The position numbers and the translations under genes were made by a program. The notes below the pieces were generated by a model. The model was given only the letters and a program-made list of their open reading frames with translations, searched no databases and was not told the origin of the DNA. A stretch of 64,000 nt of DNA from Gelatoporia subvermispora B. Taxonomy: Eukaryota; Basidiomycota; Agaricomycetes; Polyporales; Gelatoporiaceae. Location: assembly GCA_000320605.2 (NCBI GenBank), contig KB445798.1, positions 1,557,541-1,621,540 of the forward strand, read 5' to 3'. Positions 1 to 13,473 of the stretch are shown here, in pieces; within the stretch, counting starts at the first letter, position 1, and each line of letters begins with the position of its first letter.

Positions 1-742
1 GACGCTTATATCATCTTTACACGGACTACAACGGACTATAGCTAACTATTGTAGCTACTTTGTATGTCTTTCGTGTACTAGTGCCCGAATTGATTGGCTT
101 TTCGGTGCTTTTGCGGTCATGTGACATACTGCGGCCCAACTAACTTCGTCTATCGCAACAACTTTCGCTGTCGTTCGTACACTTTTAGGACCTTTATCAT
201 GCTTTGAGCTCTTTATCAGCACTATATGGACCTTCGGATGGACCTCCGGAAGTTGTATAAGACACGCGTAGTAGTAAAAGCTCGCAAAATAGTCCTTCAA
301 GCATGTCCAATAGATGTATGTTAAGTTCGAGAATAGTACTTGACAGACTACGAGGCAAACCCAAAGACATCTCAAGTAGATTGAAGTAGGGAAAGAGCTG
401 AATAGACAAGGGCATGACTTTTTCGATCTGTTTGGTCTTTTTGTACTTTCACGGGCGCCTATAAGGACGGAATAGGACGAATAGTTGCCCGTGGATTCTC
501 CTGATGTCGCTTCCCAAGGAACACTTGCATCTGGCGATTGTCGACGTCGGTTTGATCGACATGCGGTGAGCAAGGTAGGGGCGGGATTTACTTGCGTCTC
601 AGGGTCATAGCCATACTAATCTGCAATCACTTGTTGGCCAATGCTGTGGGCCTAGTTCACAGCTGTGAGCTTTCAGGCTTAAGTGCGGGCGTGACTATTC
701 ATGCGCAACCTGTACCTAATATAGCGTTGCCATCACAACATG
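1..742. other. No supported gene
   Basis: A 172-codon open frame lies on the minus strand (55-573), but it has no recognisable motif, is AT-rich with irregular codons and has no splice-linked neighbours. I do not call it a gene. I see no repeat structure here. Confidence 0.4.
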
Positions 743-845
743 TCTCTGTTAGTATATCGGATAGTACACGCGCCTGTCACCTCGTCGGGGACTCAAACCC
801 TGGTTTAGTGCGCGCGAAAGCAGGGTTCGACTCCCTGACAGAGAG
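743..845 (+). tRNA. tRNA-Asp (GTC) with a 31-nt intron
   Basis: A full cloverleaf can be drawn. The acceptor stem is TCTCTGT (743-749) paired with ACAGAGA (838-844), with discriminator G at 845. The D arm is GTAT/GTAC around a loop containing GG. The anticodon stem is CGCGC/GCGCG and the loop reads CTGTCA...C, giving anticodon GTC. The T arm is CAGGG-TTCGACT-CCCTG. A 31-nt intron lies between positions 37 and 38, the canonical place for eukaryotic tRNA introns; without it the tRNA is 72 nt. TTTTT at 850-854 fits a Pol III terminator. The acceptor, anticodon and T arms match the fungal tRNA-Asp pattern. Confidence 0.93.
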
Positions 846-1115
846 TTCCTTTTTGACCACGCTTGATACCAGTTGAAACTATGTAGCGGAACGAGCGAAA
901 ACGAGAGGACAACGGCCGGAAGATTTGCGATGTTGCATAGGTGTTCAGTTTCGAAAAAGGAATGATCGAAGATGTCACTGGCAGACTTTGACATATTCTG
1001 TCCAAGTGTCAATCGACCTGATCGATCGCATTGATAAGCTCTTCGTTCACAGACAAAGAGTATCTATGTCGCCCTTGACTATGATGTTCCTACCGGGGTT
1101 AATGTATAGGTAAAA

Positions 1116-1219
1116 TTTGTTGGTACGGCCCCTGCGTCGCTCCGCAGTAGATGGTCCCCCCACCCGCTCCGCGGACAATGGTAGCGCGCAAAGGCCACGG
1201 TTCGACTCCCCAACAGAGA
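1116..1219 (+). pseudogene. tRNA-Asp-like relic
   Basis: The 3' part repeats the tRNA-Asp gene at 743-845: GCGCGCAAAG, then a B-box GGTTCGACTCCC, then the same 3' acceptor ACAGAGA and a T-rich run. The T stem no longer pairs, and the 5' half only vaguely resembles the start of the tRNA (TTTGTTGGTA). It is probably a decayed duplicate of the neighbouring tRNA or a tRNA-derived element remnant. No functional fold is claimed. Confidence 0.4.
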
Positions 1220-1593
1220 TTTCATTTTTCGCCGGACTACGCAGTGTTCATTTCGAGGTCAATGTATACCAGCACATATGAAAGGTTTTTCTCTATCTCA
1301 AATTCATCCCGGCATTTCGGTTACGAAATGGATGACAACTTTTGATCTGCGCAAACGGGAAAACTTATACTACGTCCATTTCATTCCCGTGCTACGGGGA
1401 CAAACCAGAGAATAGTTTATACAGAGTGTATCCAGAATGCTTGAGATATTCCGTCACAAGCAGGAGGCACCTGTCCATTGAGAGAGTTCATGTCGTTCGG
1501 GAAATACGGACGCGGAATGCTACACGGTGCGTAGCAAAACATTTCGCCCGGGAGATACTGGGGTGAGTCGAACGACGTACATAAACATATGTT

Positions 1594-2980
<1,387 letters not shown>

Positions 2981-5482
2981 GTTTCTGATGCACGGGTGCT
3001 AGTGGGTACTGCGTAGCGACTCTTCTCGCTATCGCGTTGTATCTGAAACGCATCCTATGTTGCACTTTACGGTGCTTACTCAGAGCAGGTTCTTAGATGG
3101 ATGATTAAGCAGATGCATACCAGAGCTGACAAATGTGAATGCTGACAGAACCGACTCAGAGCATGCGAAGACACATGTACAAGTAGATAACCACTCACCA
3201 AATGAACCTGGAGATGTCGAATCGTTCCGACTTCCGGGCTTCTCGAATATGAGGACAATGACATAATACTCTTGCCAGTGCTTGGGTACCGGGCGGCTGT
3301 GTCCGCCATCTACCGCACTACATTTCGTGGTGTTTTATTGTTCTCAGCCGCGCTGTTAGTCATTGTCCGAGCAGCCTTGTATCCACAGACACGGTACACC
3401 TACTCGACCATTCCTTCCCAGTGCTATCGTCAGCAGCTACTCAGCGTGACCACGACATTCTCGCCCACCATCGGCTTCTGTCTCCCTTCGCCTTCACGCT
3501 AGCTTCCTCCCTAGAAGCCTCTCGCCTCTGCTCCAGCCACGAATGTTCCTCGAGGCTGTTCCCGAGGTGGAGATGACCGGAAAGCGTTCCTTGAGGTTTT
3601 GTAGCGTTGTCAAGGTGCCCAGGTGGGCAAGAAGTCCGGTTTAGATCGTGTAATTGTGCAAGATGGGTGGAAGAGGACATGGGAGGTCAGAGTAGTAGTC
3701 GCCTGCGGTAGAATAGGACGCGATCAATGGTTACGGGCGGTACAGTAGATGCGGGGAGCACAACGGTAGAAAAACGCGAGATATGAGATGTATATGGGTA
3801 GAAAAAAGTGTACATGCGCATCAAAGAGGATCTATGCACAGAGAGAAAACCTATATGCGCAGAAAAAGGGGGGCATGCGCGGAGGTCATGTTCATGCAAA
3901 GCTGAGAGGGGCACACTACAGTCGGTGACAGCGCTCAGAGTGAGCGCAGCTGCGCAAGCGCTTGAGCGCTGAATCGAACCTCAGATGTTTGCGATCACGA
4001 GGAAGTTTACGTCCCTAAACTGATTTTTCTCACTATCAGCATGCGCGCGTACAACAGTCTTTGAACATCGATTGAGGTTGATATGAATTCTGAGGCTGAT
4101 CTCGGTACGACACTACTGCGGTCAAGCGGAATAGTACTAGTTGCCAGGACCTTTCGCTATATGTGATCGAGCTGATAGGGCTCCATGGCGCACATACATG
4201 GGCAAGCGGAGGCCGTGCAGTTTCTCTTGGACAGAAGCCACACGTGGTCTCCGATTCGGAACCATATGTAAGCTTATATCGGATGACCGCGTACATGATT
4301 GATGCGGGTCTGACAGTGGAATGAGTATGTCTCTAGTCTGTGGACTTCTCTCTAGACCGTGCTCCTGCTGCGACATTTGTCCGTAGTCAGCTCCACCTGC
4401 AAGCATCTTGTAGGGTGGACCCGCCTGCTGATATGAAATTAGCTGTGAGTGTCCAATGAACCATTCGATCCCTATTTCCGTCATCGGGGAAATGCTGTGA
4501 TCGCTTGAGATTGATGCTCCCAGGCTACCGCCTGTGCTGACAGTCGGTTCCGACCGTTGTGTATGTTCCTGATCGTGGTAGGTCATTCAACGAGATCGAG
4601 ATCGAGATCTGAGAGAGAATTGCTGTGCATCTCCTACCCTCCCAGCCACAGGCTGCCAGCCTCGGCGCACAAGTGCGTACTAAGCGCCTTGGCCCTCCCA
4701 CTTCGCTCGGACGACTTCATCCTCCTCCTCGGCCGGGATAATGTCATATAGTTGCAACAATGTTACTCAGGCCTATTACGTTCTGAGCAGTGAGAGCTCA
4801 GCCATATGCTTTGTTTCATGCGCAATATTATTTTCTCTTGTCAATAGAAATCTATCCGTGAATTATGCAAATTGTGCACAGGCGCTGATGCCAAATCGCT
4901 TACGGTTAGCTCGAGACTTTGAGCCTCCGCGTGCAGTCGGTGCGTACAACCACCGAACCATTTGTTCCCTGAGTCCGATGCCCAAGCGGAAGTCTGAGTT
5001 CCTGTAAGGGAAGATTTACGGGCCTGTGCTGTACTAATATGTGTGAATCCCCTGAACTTGATCAAGCACGAGTCGGAAGCACTGCTTCCGCATGCGCTGA
5101 TGCGCAGGCAAAACGGCAGCTGCGATGCCTCCCCTAGTATGCGAAGCGCGATAGAAGCTGCACAATATTTAGCTTTCATAAAGCTTTGTGGATCTCATGA
5201 TAGGACATTCCATGCAACCGCCACTAAGGGTCGTTCACCGCCTAAAGGAAGGCGATGACATATGCGTGCGTGCCTGTTTGGCAGCTTTCGGCAGCCTGGT
5301 TATTGCTGGTCGATAGCTAGATGTCATAATCTCCGTCAAGGGACCTTAATAAAGCAAAGCTGCACTACCTTCTCCCGGCACGTCACCGGAGTGAAATTAT
5401 TTACGCCGTTAGAACCGAGGCAATGCACCAGGTACTGGTCTGAATTTCACGCATCGAGATCCCGCACCAATGCCCAGCCGCA
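2981..5482. other. Long intergenic stretch, no confident gene
   Basis: This 2.5-kb stretch holds the upstream regions of OYE-A and of the terpene synthase at 5580. The only open frame worth noting is 4137-4586 on the minus strand (149 codons, Gln/His/Ser-rich). Its codons look plausible, but I recognise no domain and cannot link it to other exons. Near 4600 there is a short run of GATCTC/GAGATC repeats. Confidence 0.4.
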
Positions 5483-5489
5483 TATATAA
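5483..5489 (+). promoter_or_regulatory. TATA box of TPS1
   Basis: TATATAA lies 91 bp upstream of the proposed ATG at 5580. TPS2 has the same motif in the same relative place (18766-18772). Confidence 0.55.
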
Positions 5490-5579
5490 GACTGAATTGT
5501 GCTGGACAATTCTCACCACATCCAGTCGACCTCCAAACAACTAGATCCCATCGCGGCCAAGCAACAAACATCGACGAAG

Positions 5580-6799
5580 ATGCTGCGCCTCAGTGAAGCC
5601 TCCTAGTAAGCTTGTAGTCTCACAGTGCTCACTACGTGTTGCTGATCACGTAGTATACTATGCAGCGCCCACACCAGCGACGTCCTTGAAAAAGCACCGG
5701 CATCTTACTGCAGGCTACCTGTGCGTGATGTTGTCAGTGATATTTCACGTGAATCGTGTGTCACGTCTGATGCACGGTGTCTTTCTCACCAGTCGCAAAC
5801 AGCTGCGGACGTAGCGCGGATAGCGATCCGTGAATGCTTCGAGAAATTGCACATCGTCATCCCCTCATATCCAAGCGACCAAGAGCTTGAGCGGCGTGTC
5901 TACGCCGCCGTGCAAACATGGGAGGGACACGCACTCGCGCTGCGCTACGTTCCGACCGCTATCGCATTCACCACAACGGCATACGCGCACCTCACGAACA
6001 TCGACCTCAAGGTTCAGCTCGCACTCTTCATCGTCCTCGCCACCGCGCTCGACGAACCCGAAATCCTCGACTCGCTACCCTCGCGCGACTTCCACGCACG
6101 CTTCTGCGCGAGCGCGGCGTGCGCGGACGAGGACATGCTCGGGCAGCTCGCGCGGTGCGTCGGCAAGATGCCCGAGTACTACCCGCGGTACGGCGCCGCC
6201 TCCATCGCCGCCGCGGCGCTGCAGTTCGTCAACGTGTCAATACTTGAGAACGAGTCCCATGACGTGCGACTGCACACGCACGGCCGATCGTTTGTCGAGT
6301 ACCGCCGGGTGAGGAGCAGCATCGCGGAGGCATACGCGCACTTCGTGTGGGAGAAGTCTAGGTTCCCTGATGTCAACGTGTACATTCAAGCAATCCCGTA
6401 AGTAAATCCGCTCCGATGAACTGCGATAGTTGGATTTACTTATTTGTCAATCCGCAGAGATGCGATCCTGTTCATTGGGTATTTGAAGTGCGTGCTATTC
6501 CCGTGCCTTCACGAAAGGTTTCTGACTTGCCACGCTGCAGTGACATTCTGTCGTTCTATAAAGAAGAGCTGGAAGGGGAAGTAGGAAACTATGTCAACGA
6601 TCGGGCCCTTGTCAGTGGAAAGACCTCGCTCGAGACCCTTCGAGAAATCCTTGACGAAGCAGCGGCAGCATCAGACAGAATCCGCAGCATCTTGGGGGAC
6701 GGCGAGACCAGAGATGCATGGGACGCGTTTGTAACGGGTGGTATTGCATTCCACATTATCGACCAACGGTATCGACTGCAAGAGGTTCCAGGCAATTGA
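5580..6799 (+). CDS. TPS1: trichodiene-synthase-like (TRI5 family) terpene synthase
   Basis: Class I terpene cyclase of the fungal TRI5-like family; it should ionise a prenyl diphosphate using three Mg2+ ions. Proposed exons are 5580-5605, 5666-5720, 5793-6397, 6458-6487 and 6541-6799, giving 324 aa. Exon phases are identical to TPS2 at 18847, which supports the short first exons. The Mg-binding NSE motif is clear: NDILSFYKEE from about residue 239, with its Asn split across the last intron. The Arg-Tyr pair near the end (DQRYRLQE) matches the TRI5 C terminus. The first acidic motif is atypical: LDEPEI from about residue 113 instead of DDxxD or DDSxD. The protein is shorter than typical TRI5 (about 375-385 aa) and lacks its C-terminal tail. 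Exon 3 is visibly GC-richer at third positions than TPS2. The product cannot be predicted. Exons 1 and 2 are the least certain part. Confidence 0.85.
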
Positions 6800-7136
6800 C
6801 TGAGATTTAGACACGGTATCTATAGACATTGTTAGCCTGGATGAGGTTGTTTGACAAGGAATTTAGGGTGACATGTTAGCGAAGTTATAATCAGCAGGCA
6901 CTCGAGCCTAGGATCTGGCCAAGACGGTGATCAGGGCAATGTCACCGCCGATGCTTGGCAGAAGAGGTGACGTCTTGGCAAGAGACCAGACGAGAGCCGT
7001 ACAAGATGACCAGGTATAGCTCGGCAGCTGCTGAAGCGGTCATATTGCACCGAGAAACAGACTATGTACATCGATACGTCGATCAAGCAAACAGATGACT
7101 TAGAAAGAGACGCCAAGCAACACGTCCACCAGCGGG
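6800..7136. other. Intergenic between convergent genes
   Basis: This holds the 3' flanks of TPS1 and the minus-strand gene at 7137. I see no open frame or repeat of note. Confidence 0.5.
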
Positions 7137-8332
7137 TCAGTGGGTTGTCTTTGGTTTCAGCAGATTACGCAAAGACTGGCTGCGCTTCCGCAGCCCAGCA
7201 TTGAAGCCCTTGGCGGCACCATCGCTCGCCTGTTTGGCATATTGAGAAACAGGCAACGCCAACTCGACAGAGGGTCGACAGTCGTGCGCCTGAGATGCTA
7301 GCTCTATAGCCGTGTGTGTTGGGACGGGTGGCGCAGACTGACGGGGACGGAAGACGCCCTTCAGGCTTGCGTGTTTGGGCGTATCCATGGACAAACGGGG
7401 AAGCTTGGTCCGGGGTGGACTGGAGGGTAGACGCTCGACAGCAGATGCCGGTGGAATGTGCTTCGCAGGCGAGGAGGGGTGGGTCCGAGTCGGGTGACCA
7501 AGAGTGTTTGCTCGCTTCCGAGTAGTCGGAACCATCGCTACAGAGGATATAGGCGCTGAATGTATGCGTGAGCCTGCTTTGGGCGATTGCGGAATCGGTG
7601 GCGGGAAAGCGAGGACCGGGATAGCAGTTCTGTTGCTGGGGTTAGGTGATCTATGAGAATGACCAGAAGCAATCTATCGAGGGTTGAGCGCTTGACTGGA
7701 CATTTACGAAGGCAGGAGAATCAGACCTCAGGTGAGCGCGCTTGACCATCTGCCTTTTCAAGTATGATAGGCCGCGGATAGTTTGCAGGTATGCGCGCGG
7801 GTGAAGAGCACTCCATATGCGAAAGACGGATAGGGGTAAGTCTAGGTAAAGGGCGCGGCAGTTGTTTTACTTGATGGGCGACCTGCTCTAGATGCGCAAG
7901 AATCTCAAGCACATCTTCGGAGAAGCCAAGCGCAAGCTCTTGTCGAGGACATCCATCTTCCTTCTTGGGTTTCCCAGACATGACATTTCCTTCACGCACA
8001 GGGGAGAACAGATCTAAAGCCGAGGATTCCGCAGCTGTGGATACAGGTAAAGACAGTTTCGGGAAACGAGCGGGCGGTTTGGCCGGAATGATAGGTCGGA
8101 ACAAAGAGAATGACGACGGCTCCGATTCTTTGAGGGCCTTGAATGACGCAGTTGACTTCGCCAGAGGAAGCTGATGGCGAGTGTTGCGTGAGCCAGGGGA
8201 TAGCAGGTCGCGTCGCATATTTGTGACGGTGTCAGCCGTCCGCAAAGCAGCTAAAGATGGACTTGAAGACATGAGAGATTCACAAGAGACTAGATCTTTG
8301 AGAGTTCTGATAGTGGGATGAGAGATATCCAT
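7137..8332 (-). CDS. Unknown Ser/Pro-rich protein
   Basis: Two exons, 8332-7727 and 7673-7137, joined by a 53-nt phase-0 intron (donor GTCTGA, acceptor CGATAG), give about 380 aa. After the intron the frame stays open through a proline-rich stretch (AIPVLAFPPPIPQSPK) that is not in the ATG-initiated second open frame, which supports the join. The protein is rich in Ser, Pro and Arg. A modest helical segment (EDVLEILAHLEQVAHQVKQL) follows the middle, and basic patches (RKRSQSLRN) lie at the C terminus. I recognise no domain. It is probably intrinsically disordered and could be nuclear or cytoskeletal. It is divergent from the F-box gene at 9040. Confidence 0.6.
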
Positions 8333-9039
8333 TCGATGAAGGAGACTTGAGACAAGAGCAGATCTAGTCCGAGTAGAATGAAAAGAATTACGAGCGGTGT
8401 CGGGTCTCAGGTTTTCGAATATTGGTGCGATGTGAAGGGAATCCAGAAGATACTAAAGATGAACAGGTGGGCGCCGAGTTTTAGAGCAAATATCGAGGAC
8501 AAGAGGGAAGGCCGCAAGTGGTACACCTCGTACGCCCAAACGGGCGGGTCCAAGTGATGCACCACTGTAAAGTCAGCCGCAATGGTCAGCTATGTCAGCT
8601 ACACGTATGTCCTATGACTTTGTATCAAACTCGCCTTCCATTCCTCGCGAAGCACTTCCGAAGTTTAGGAGTATTCAGAGGTCGACCCAGGCGATTATGC
8701 ATGATTTGCATTCGTGTACTAGTCGGAGATGCGATGTCATAAAGTGCTCTCGAGTGTGTTCGATATTTCGCTGTACACAGAGTGGAAGCTTCAAGGCCAA
8801 AACCAAGAGAACCATCGTACTGGAGCAAGACAAACTGTGTAGAGGGTAAGACAAGGCCGCAAGACGAAGTTGAGGAGAAAATCAAAGTCGGCGGAGTGAC
8901 TCGCGAAATTGGTTGGATAACTCCCTTTACAGGACGTAAATATCATTCCGGTGCCATTCATAGCCAGTGGCGGTGGCGACGGGAGCTTCGACATGTTCGC
9001 GCTCGCCGTCGTCCACGGCGAGCTCAACGTGGAAGACTA
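8333..9039. other. Divergent promoter region
   Basis: This lies between the minus-strand gene starting at 8332 and the F-box gene starting near 9040. The F-box reading frame is open back to 8782, but that extension (Arg/Trp-rich, unlike the rest) does not look coding. A 15-codon upstream ORF starting ATGTTCGCG ends in TAA overlapping the chosen ATG (TAATG), so translation of the F-box gene could be influenced by it. Confidence 0.4.
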
Positions 9040-12000
9040 ATGCCTCTCAACGCGCCCTCTGAGACTCCTACCCGATACTCCCGCTCAACGTCACGCTCGA
9101 CCTCACGCTCGACGATGGCAGGCGCGTCGTCCGGCATCACCAAGCCGCGCGCATACTCCACCGCTTCGGCGGCGTCGCTCGCCAGCGATGTGAGCGGCGT
9201 CACGACCATTGTTCCAAACAAGAGGACTTCCGTAGGCCCTGGGAACGCGGTGAGCACGATACCCATGCCGGCCCCGTCGTCAACCTCCAGGCGGACGCCA
9301 GCCATCCCGATACCCGCGATGAACAGGAATTCGCGCCGTATATCCGCACCACCGACGTCCTTCACAGACTCGACTCTCTCTACATCTAGCGTTTCCTCGT
9401 CTGCAACAAGTAAGATGCGCGACCCCATCGTGCCTTTGCGCCAGAGCAGCGCGCCCAGCGTTCCGAAGACGACGCCGAGGACCCCTTCGGTGGCGGCATC
9501 CCGACGCAGTAGCGTCCGCTCGACATCTGCCTCTGTCGTCACTGCAGAATCAGACACACTCGTGCGCCAACCACCTGCAACACCGCGTTCGCGTGTCATG
9601 TCCACACCACGTTTTGGTGCTTCTCAGTCGCCGTCTGCCGGTCAGGATGGTACTAGGCAACGGCCGTCTTCGGTGTATCTGTCTTCCCCAAGCATGTCCC
9701 TTTCTCAGACTACACCCGACTCGAAAGTGCTCCGTACACCGACTTCACGACCGTCTCCTCGTACCACGCCTGGGAAGAAGGTCACGCCGAAGAAGGTCGG
9801 GGACAGCCCTGGTGCTAGGTCTCAAGTTGCGCCTCTCAGGCTCAACATTGACAGCGGTGACGAGGAGTTGTTCGCGCCATGGGATGGAGACGACATGACA
9901 CTGGACATGGTGACAGAAGTAGACGAAGGAGAGGTTGACGAGGAGGTACGCGTCCATGTGCTATAGGTGCTCGTCGCGCTAACACGTCCAGCGTAGATGC
10001 ATAACATAATGGAGAAGATCAACGAGATTCACATGCGGAAGATCCAGCATTACAAACGACTCCTGGAGCGCACACAAGCCGCGAACGCTGCGCAATTGCA
10101 CGCTCTGCAGGCAGAGCTGCAAGTGCTGCGCGCCCGCGAGCGCGAGAGGGAGGATGGAGGCCTCGGCAACTTGGTGAATGAAGATGGCGACGTGTTCTGC
10201 ACATGCGGCGGAAAGAAAGCGAAGGAATACTGGAGCGGATACCGCGGCAGTGAGGACGACGGTATTGGCGGTGAGGTGGACCTCGCCACCGTTCTCAGAG
10301 GTGACGGAGGAGGCAGCTTCAATGAGATCGAGGTGCGGCGTGCAGTCAGGGCATTGAGCAGGGATGATCGCATGAGACTGTAAGGTTCTCGTCTCTTCAC
10401 GCCGAATGCTGCTGATGGCCAACGTGACCTACTAGCATCGCCCTCATCCTGGACTCTTGCATGCCAGGCGACATCCGCCTGCAGATTTTGCTGCTGGAAA
10501 AGTACGCGAAATCCACGTTCGACATTGTCGGGAATCTCGCGCCAGAGCTCGCATTCAAGATCTTCAAATGGCTTTCCGTCCCGGAGCTGCTTGGCGTGGA
10601 GAGCGTAAGGATCGTGAAGACTCGTCAAGCTTCATGTACTGATGAGACCGCTCTAGGTCTCAAAGAAGTGGCGAGAGCTGGTCCATTTACCTGCGCTCTG
10701 GAGATTCCATTGTCTTCGGATCACGGCGACGGACCCATCGCCCATCAGGCCACCATCGACTCCAGTAGGATGGTAGGTCTTGCTATGAAACGTTAGCAAA
10801 GAATTATAAGCTCACGTTCACCCCAGGGAACCGTTGTACCGCTCGCTCCACCACCGGGAATCGAACTTTAAGCACGCCCTGCCTCAGAGCATCCGGTTCC
10901 TGAACGGACACACGAACTATTGTACAACGCTACTGCTGCGCGGTGTGTAGATCCCTTGGTTTCAGAGACGGGCGAAGTTGATAATGTTCTCACGTCAGGC
11001 AAGCGGTTGATCAGTGGCTCGTATGATGAGACCATTCGGTTCTGGGACATTGAGACGGGCGAGATGAAGAAATGTCTTCAAGTAAAAAAGCCAGTTAGCT
11101 GTCTCGACTTCCTGGCTGAAGAGCGTGTGTGGACTCTTATACTCTCGCCCATACTTCAGCTAACAGCATAGGACAGAGGTGTTTGTCGTCGGCTTCCACG
11201 ACGTCGGGTTAGTCTTAAATGGATGGTCTCGACATACTTCGCTTGCTCATAGGCTCTTCTCTACAGTCGCGTGCATCTCTTTTCCTCCGTGACCTTTACT
11301 CCCCTGCAACAACTCGCGGGCCATCTCAACGGCATCCGCGCTGTCGCGCTCTCTTCCAGAAACCTTGTGTCGGCCGGTGCGGACAAGGCGCTTGTGTGCT
11401 GGGACTGGCGCGCGGGAACAAAGATCGTGCGCTTCGGGCAGCAGACGACCGTGAACATTGGCGTGCAGATTATCGGAGGCCAGAATGAAGAGGGTGAGAG
11501 AGTCGTTAGTGTCACCATCGATGGCATGGTGAGGGTCTTCTCCATCAGTGAGTTAGTGCGTAGTCGTGGTGTAGTTATGCGCTAACGCAGAGCACCCAGA
11601 GCGCAGGGAGATGGTGTCGCAGTTCAAGCTGTCAGATTTGGGTGGGGGAGACCCCGTCCTCAATGCTAAGCTTCTCAATATCGGTAAAGCACCTGATAAC
11701 ATGCTTCAGTATGTTTCTATACTACATGCCCCGCTGTCGTACTGAAGTCGCTCAGGTGGTTTGCTGCGAAGGGGACCCAAATGACAGTAAGCTGTCTCGC
11801 AAGGTTCTACCAATAAACCCGGCTGACACAGTGCGCAGTGTGCAACGAAGTCAGTCATTCTGCACCTACAATGGACCGAGGAAGAAGAGCAGCCTCCACC
11901 GTACGCCGCTTCTCTCTCGCCTGATGCTTTACGAGCCGTGTCCCCGCTCTCGAACCGCGGTCCAAGCGTCTCGCCGACCCAAATGCGTCATCGTATGGAT

Positions 12001-12863
12001 TCCTCCGCGAACGGTCGCCCAATTGTGCAGCGCCGCGGTTCCCTCGTCGCACCCTCACCTATTCCAAGGACACCGCTTCCACGAGCGCGCGCGTCGCTCG
12101 CCCCATCGACGTCACCCAGCACACCCTTGACGCCACTAAGCCCATATCCGCGCATTGGCACCCCATCATCGCTCTTCTCTGTCCGCTTTGGACGCGCGGC
12201 GGTCCTGACGGCGCCTCCTAGACTTGTGGCGGTGGTCGAAACGCCGGACATTGCGATCGGCGCGGTGGACCCGAGGAAAAGAAGGGTTGTCACAGCCACA
12301 CGATTCAGCACCAGGGCGGGCGCGACACGGGCGGTACGTCCCGCGCTATGTGGCGCTCTTCTATGCGTAATTGACTGATTGGCGTGTGCATGTTAGATCT
12401 TCATGTCGACGCATCATGACCGGGAGCGTGCCTCGAAGATGGGCGATGACAGTGAATCGGAGGATGACCGCAGCGACGACCGAGTGCTGTCGTCGGGCGT
12501 CGACTTCGACACGGACATTCGGCCCGTTAATGGAGCTTGGAGTGCACTCGCAGAAGGCGACAGTGTCTCTTCTGCTGGTGTAAAGGGCCTTCTGGGTCAG
12601 TTGCCTGCCAAGTTCCAGGGTCTCGCAACCCCCGAGAAGAACCCAATGTCGATGCAGCTCAGCCACGAGGAGGTAGTTGTCGGTTGCGCCGACGGGACCA
12701 TCTAGTGAGCAGATCTTTGTCTCTTCTTCAGGTCCACCTTACAATAGGCTGCAGTGTGATGAATTTCGTCGGATACGGATACAAGAAGGAAAGCCCTGCC
12801 GGCACAAGCGAATGGGAAGAAGGCATGCAGGTAGGCAGCCCACGATTTGGGGAGGACATTTGA
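9040..12863 (+). CDS. F-box and WD40-repeat protein
   Basis: Likely substrate-recognition subunit of an SCF (Skp1-cullin-F-box) ubiquitin ligase. Exons follow one another with short introns (for example 9946-9996, 10380-10435, 10605-10656, 10773-10826). Order: a long Ser/Thr/Pro-rich disordered N terminus (about 300 aa with [11 protein letters not shown] repeats); a coiled coil ([20 protein letters not shown] and on); an F-box starting [14 protein letters not shown] with the [14 protein letters not shown] core; then WD40 blades, including [35 protein letters not shown] and [15 protein letters not shown] second disordered Ser/Pro insertion (about 12000-12200) precedes a last blade-like strand ([17 protein letters not shown]). 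The exact splice around 11150-11180 is ambiguous by a few codons. The start is taken at 9040 because the upstream part of the frame lacks coding character. The target cannot be inferred. Confidence 0.85.
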
Positions 12864-13342
12864 TCCTGGAGTTTCGTCGTTATATCGCGTTATATGGCCA
12901 TCATCCGTTCACTCTCGTTGATTCGCTTTGCAATCGTCATGCTATGGAGATTTCGTCATGGATTGGATTACATACCCTATAGGCTACGTAAATACACTAA
13001 TATTTATGCTGTGCGCCCCTTGTTCCTCGTTCAATGCAACACATGTTGACTCGTTTCACCTCTTTACATTCCTTTCGCTTAGAAGCAATACATTGTCGCG
13101 ATAGTTTATATGATATTTTTCCCTGCTATCCAACGAGTTTCTGAAGCCGTGTCACGTTCCGCCGGGTGTCTAGACGTCTAGGCCCGGAACGCTCATGAGG
13201 CCTAATGCTCGCGCTCTGATTGGTCCGAAGGGTTCGACGATCGGCTATGATGTCACTGTAGCACCTCGTCCTCTGCTCCACCTTGAAGTGTACACCGTCA
13301 TGGACAACGGGCTCGCATGGCGGATGGAGGGCGTACAAGCTG
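12864..13342. other. Intergenic
   Basis: This holds the 3' flank of the F-box gene and the promoter of the hemerythrin-like gene. No supported open frame. Confidence 0.5.
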
Positions 13343-13349
13343 TATATAA
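13343..13349 (+). promoter_or_regulatory. TATA box of the HHE gene
   Basis: TATATAA lies 125 bp upstream of the ATG at 13474, in a C/T-rich leader context. Confidence 0.5.
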
Positions 13350-13473
13350 GCCTCCTTGAAAGCGGACTTCTATCATGTTCCCTCGCACTTTGTCTATCAC
13401 TCGCCTCCAACTTGTTCAACATTCAAACCGACGCCCGTTCGTTCAAGCGTTCAGTGTAGTCTCCAGACCCAAC

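Noticed and set aside
55..573. 172-codon minus-strand open frame
   Set aside because: No start context, motif or splice-linked exons; composition irregular. Not supported as a gene.
1116..1219. A second functional tRNA
   Set aside because: An acceptor-like pairing exists (TTTGTTG with CAACAGA), but it is out of register with the T arm, whose stem does not pair.
4137..4586. 149-codon minus-strand frame, Gln/Ser-rich
   Set aside because: Resembles the Zn-cluster genes only in composition; no YHVGT-like or Cys-rich segment is found downstream, so no homology is claimed.
8782..9039. N-terminal extension of the F-box protein
   Set aside because: Open in frame, but Arg/Trp-rich and unlike the rest; the first downstream ATG at 9040 begins the typical Ser/Thr-rich sequence.
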